A stretch of DNA of 6,418 nucleotides, taken from NCBI GenBank assembly GCA_027619145.1, contig JAQCGA010000249.1, positions 1 to 6,418 on the forward strand. Reading direction: 5' to 3'. The stretch comes from a bacterium. GTDB lineage: Bacteria; Latescibacterota; UBA2968; GCA-2709665. How positions within the stretch are numbered: position 1 is the stretch's first letter; each line of letters opens with the position of its first letter. The notes beneath the pieces were generated by a model. That model was not told the DNA's origin and ran no database searches. It saw nothing but the letters and a program-made list of their open reading frames with translations. This document shows, piece by piece, positions 4,635 to 6,418 of this stretch. The translations under genes were made by a program, and so were the position numbers.

Positions 4635-6418
4635 ATATTTTGATTTCTGAATCTGAATGGACGGCCCTGAGGACACGGGTGAAGCAGCCTGTTTTTCGAG
4701 ATGCGGTGCGGCGGTTGAATGAGGAAGTAGATGATTTTCTGGCGCGTCCGGTGGCGGTGCCGGAAGGCCCAGCGGGGTATTATCATGACTATTTCTGTCC
4801 GGAGCACGGAGGACAGTTTGTGTTTGATCCAGAACGACCCGATACACATCGGTGCCCGGTAGATGATGCGCTGTTTACGGGGGAGCAGTACGATACGGCG
4901 TGGCGCTGGTTTGCGAACAACCGGTTGTCTGAGGCGGCGTTTCGATTGGCTTTGCGCGGCAGGCTGGAGGAGAAGATTGCGTACCTGGACAAGGTGAAGG
5001 AGATTTTGCTGGGATATGCGGAGCAGTACGCGGTGTATGCAACAGTGAAGCGGGACCATCGATCTCCGGGGGTGGTGACGTACACGACGCTGGATGAGGC
5101 GGTGTGGCTGTTGCCGCTGACGTGGGCGTTTGATATGGTACGCGGCTGGATATCGAAAGAAGAACAGGAGCAGGTTGCGGAACGGTTGTTTGTGCCGGTG
5201 ACGGAGTATCTGGTGGAGAACCATGCGGGGATGATCCATAATTTTTCCTGCTGGCACAATGCAGCGGTGGGTACGGTGGGTGTGGTGCTGGGTAGACAGG
5301 ATCTGGTGGAGTTTGCAGTACGAGGTACATTTGGATTTGATGCGCAAGTGAAAGAAGGGTTGTGTTCAGACGGGTTGTGGTTTGAGGGGTCTACGAGTTA
5401 CCATTTTTATACGCTTGCGGCATTGCTGTTCCTGGTGAAGGCGACCCGGCATGTTCCCGGACTGGACCTGCGGGACCGACCGGAACTGCGGGCGATGTTG
5501 CGTGCGCCTGTAGAGTGCGCATTTCCAGATGGGTCCATGCCGGCGATGAATGATTGCTGGTATTTTACGAGTTTGATGGGCGATTGCTGCCACGGGGTTC
5601 CGCCGGCACCTGCATTTTACGAGGTGGGGTACACGTGGTACGGCGACCGGATGTTCGGGCAGGTATTGGATCGCGCGTATAAAAAAGGAGCGCGTGATAG
5701 TCTGGATGCGTTGCTGTTTGGTGTGGAGGTGGTTCCGCAGGGGAAGATGGAGGCGCAGCCGAGTGTGGATCTGGGTGGATCTGGATATGCGATTTTGCGT
5801 TCGGAGGCGAAAGAGGAACTGGCGCAGCGGTACTTGCTGCTGAAGTATGGACCACACGGTGGTGGGCACGGGCATCCGGATAAATTGAGTCTGGCGGTAT
5901 ATGCTTGTGGGCGGCGGATGTCTGCGGATTTGGGTACGCCCGGGTACGGGATTGAGCTGAACAAGAGCTGGTACCGGCAGACGGTAAGTCACAGTACTGT
6001 GGTGGTCAAGGGCCGGTCCCAGCCCGAGGGAGAGGGGCGGCTGAATGCGTTTCGAGGAGAAGGGCCGTTTCAGGTGGCGGATGCGTCGGTAACGTGGGAG
6101 GAAGCGTCGTACGAGGGTGTGTGTTTGCGGCGGGTGGTGCTGGCGCGGCCGGCATATTTTATGGATGTGTTTCTGGTAGAGATGCCGCAGGAGGGGCAGG
6201 TGGATTGGGTGTACCGGAATGCGGGGATGTGTCGTGCTTCGGTTGGACAGGAGGATGTGGGCAGGCTGGAAGGTGAAGGATACGAGCATATTGAGCATGC
6301 ACGGCGCGGCATCGGAGATGAAGATTTTCAGGTACGGTGGGATGTGGGTGATGCGGAGGTGGTGGTGTTTGGGGCGGGTTGTGTGGGTGAGGAGGTGATG
6401 ACGGGGGACGGACCGGGG
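4625..6418 (+). CDS. Oligo-alginate-lyase-like heparinase II/III protein (3' truncated)
   Basis: From ATG 4625 the frame stays open for 598 codons to the window edge, so the C-terminus is missing. GGAGG at 4613-4617 lies 7 bases upstream, and the gene overlaps the glycosyltransferase end by 10 bases, so it is the third gene of the operon. The N-terminal helical domain has NFSCWHNAAVG (206-216) and EGSTSYHFYTLAAL (254-267). The C-terminal sheet domain has HGGGHGHPDKL (411-421), then SADLGTPGYG and WYRQTVSHSTVVV. These resemble PL15-type exolytic oligoalginate lyases, in which a His, a Tyr and a later His are catalytic; H211, Y259 and H415 or H417 are the inferred equivalents. FCPEHGGQFVF and RCPVDD near residues 57-80 could form a small Cys/His site. 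No signal peptide is seen, consistent with an intracellular oligosaccharide lyase. Alginate specificity is not shown. Confidence 0.88.
   Translation, partial: MPVDILISESEWTALRTRVKQPVFRDAVRRLNEEVDDFLARPVAVPEGPAGYYHDYFCPEHGGQFVFDPERPDTHRCPVDDALFTGEQYDTAWRWFANNRLSEAAFRLALRGRLEEKIAYLDKVKEILLGYAEQYAVYATVKRDHRSPGVVTYTTLDEAVWLLPLTWAFDMVRGWISKEEQEQVAERLFVPVTEYLVENHAGMIHNFSCWHNAAVGTVGVVLGRQDLVEFAVRGTFGFDAQVKEGLCSDGLWFEGSTSYHFYTLAALLFLVKATRHVPGLDLRDRPELRAMLRAPVECAFPDGSMPAMNDCWYFTSLMGDCCHGVPPAPAFYEVGYTWYGDRMFGQVLDRAYKKGARDSLDALLFGVEVVPQGKMEAQPSVDLGGSGYAILRSEAKEELAQRYLLLKYGPHGGGHGHPDKLSLAVYACGRRMSADLGTPGYGIELNKSWYRQTVSHSTVVVKGRSQPEGEGRLNAFRGEGPFQVADASVTWEEASYEGVCLRRVVLARPAYFMDVFLVEMPQEGQVDWVYRNAGMCRASVGQEDVGRLEGEGYEHIEHARRGIGDEDFQVRWDVGDAEVVVFGAGCVGEEVMTGDGPG

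Noticed and set aside
5366..6298. Long minus-strand open frame (about 310 codons) and several shorter ones opposite the third operon gene
   Set aside because: Translations are rich in R, H, P, Q and T with no recognisable domain, and they lie opposite a clear lyase-family frame. They follow from G-ending codon bias.
1..6418. CRISPR array, tRNA, rRNA, insertion sequence or attachment site
   Set aside because: No regularly spaced repeats, cloverleaf, rRNA-like stretch, transposase or terminal inverted repeats were seen.

Overview
This window looks like a carbohydrate-processing region from an uncultured, GC-moderate bacterium. A phytanoyl-CoA-dioxygenase-like oxygenase, a GT4 glycosyltransferase and two heparinase II/III (polysaccharide lyase-like) proteins in one place are typical of lineages such as Candidatus Poribacteria or Latescibacterota. 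That placement is an inference from gene content; no phylogenetic marker is present.

Layout. At 1-202 there is a perfect hairpin and an open plus-strand frame that may be the 3' end of a gene entering from the left. It converges on a minus-strand heparinase II/III-like gene (209-2128). A compact 7-bp palindrome covers both stop codons. From 2129 to 2771 there is a stretch with no long ORF, but it is not empty. On the minus strand I read, in order: a mer-type promoter (TTGACT, 19-bp spacer, TATATT, with a CCGTAC/GTACAG dyad in the spacer), a tiny one-helix peptide resembling the last membrane segment of MerT, and a 77-codon MerP/HMA-domain gene. In that gene the first Cys of the CxxC metal motif is an in-frame TGA followed by a strong stem-loop. 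This is a candidate selenoprotein (UxxC) that ordinary ORF calling cuts in two. On the plus strand of the same stretch is a candidate 41-aa leader ORF whose TGA overlaps the TTG start of the next gene.

From 2772 to the right edge is a tight plus-strand operon: PhyH-like oxygenase (2772-3572), GT4 glycosyltransferase (3573-4634, starting on the base after the oxygenase stop) and an oligo-alginate-lyase/heparinase-type protein (4625-end, overlapping the glycosyltransferase by 10 bases and cut by the window edge). None of the three long proteins with a visible N-terminus has an evident signal peptide, so a cytoplasmic role in making or breaking uronic-acid-containing glycans is the simplest reading. 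The natural substrate cannot be told from the sequence.

The most notable signal is the minimal mer-like unit with a putative selenocysteine. A secondary signal is a strong strand asymmetry: plus-strand genes use mostly G-ending codons and the minus-strand lyase uses C-ending ones.
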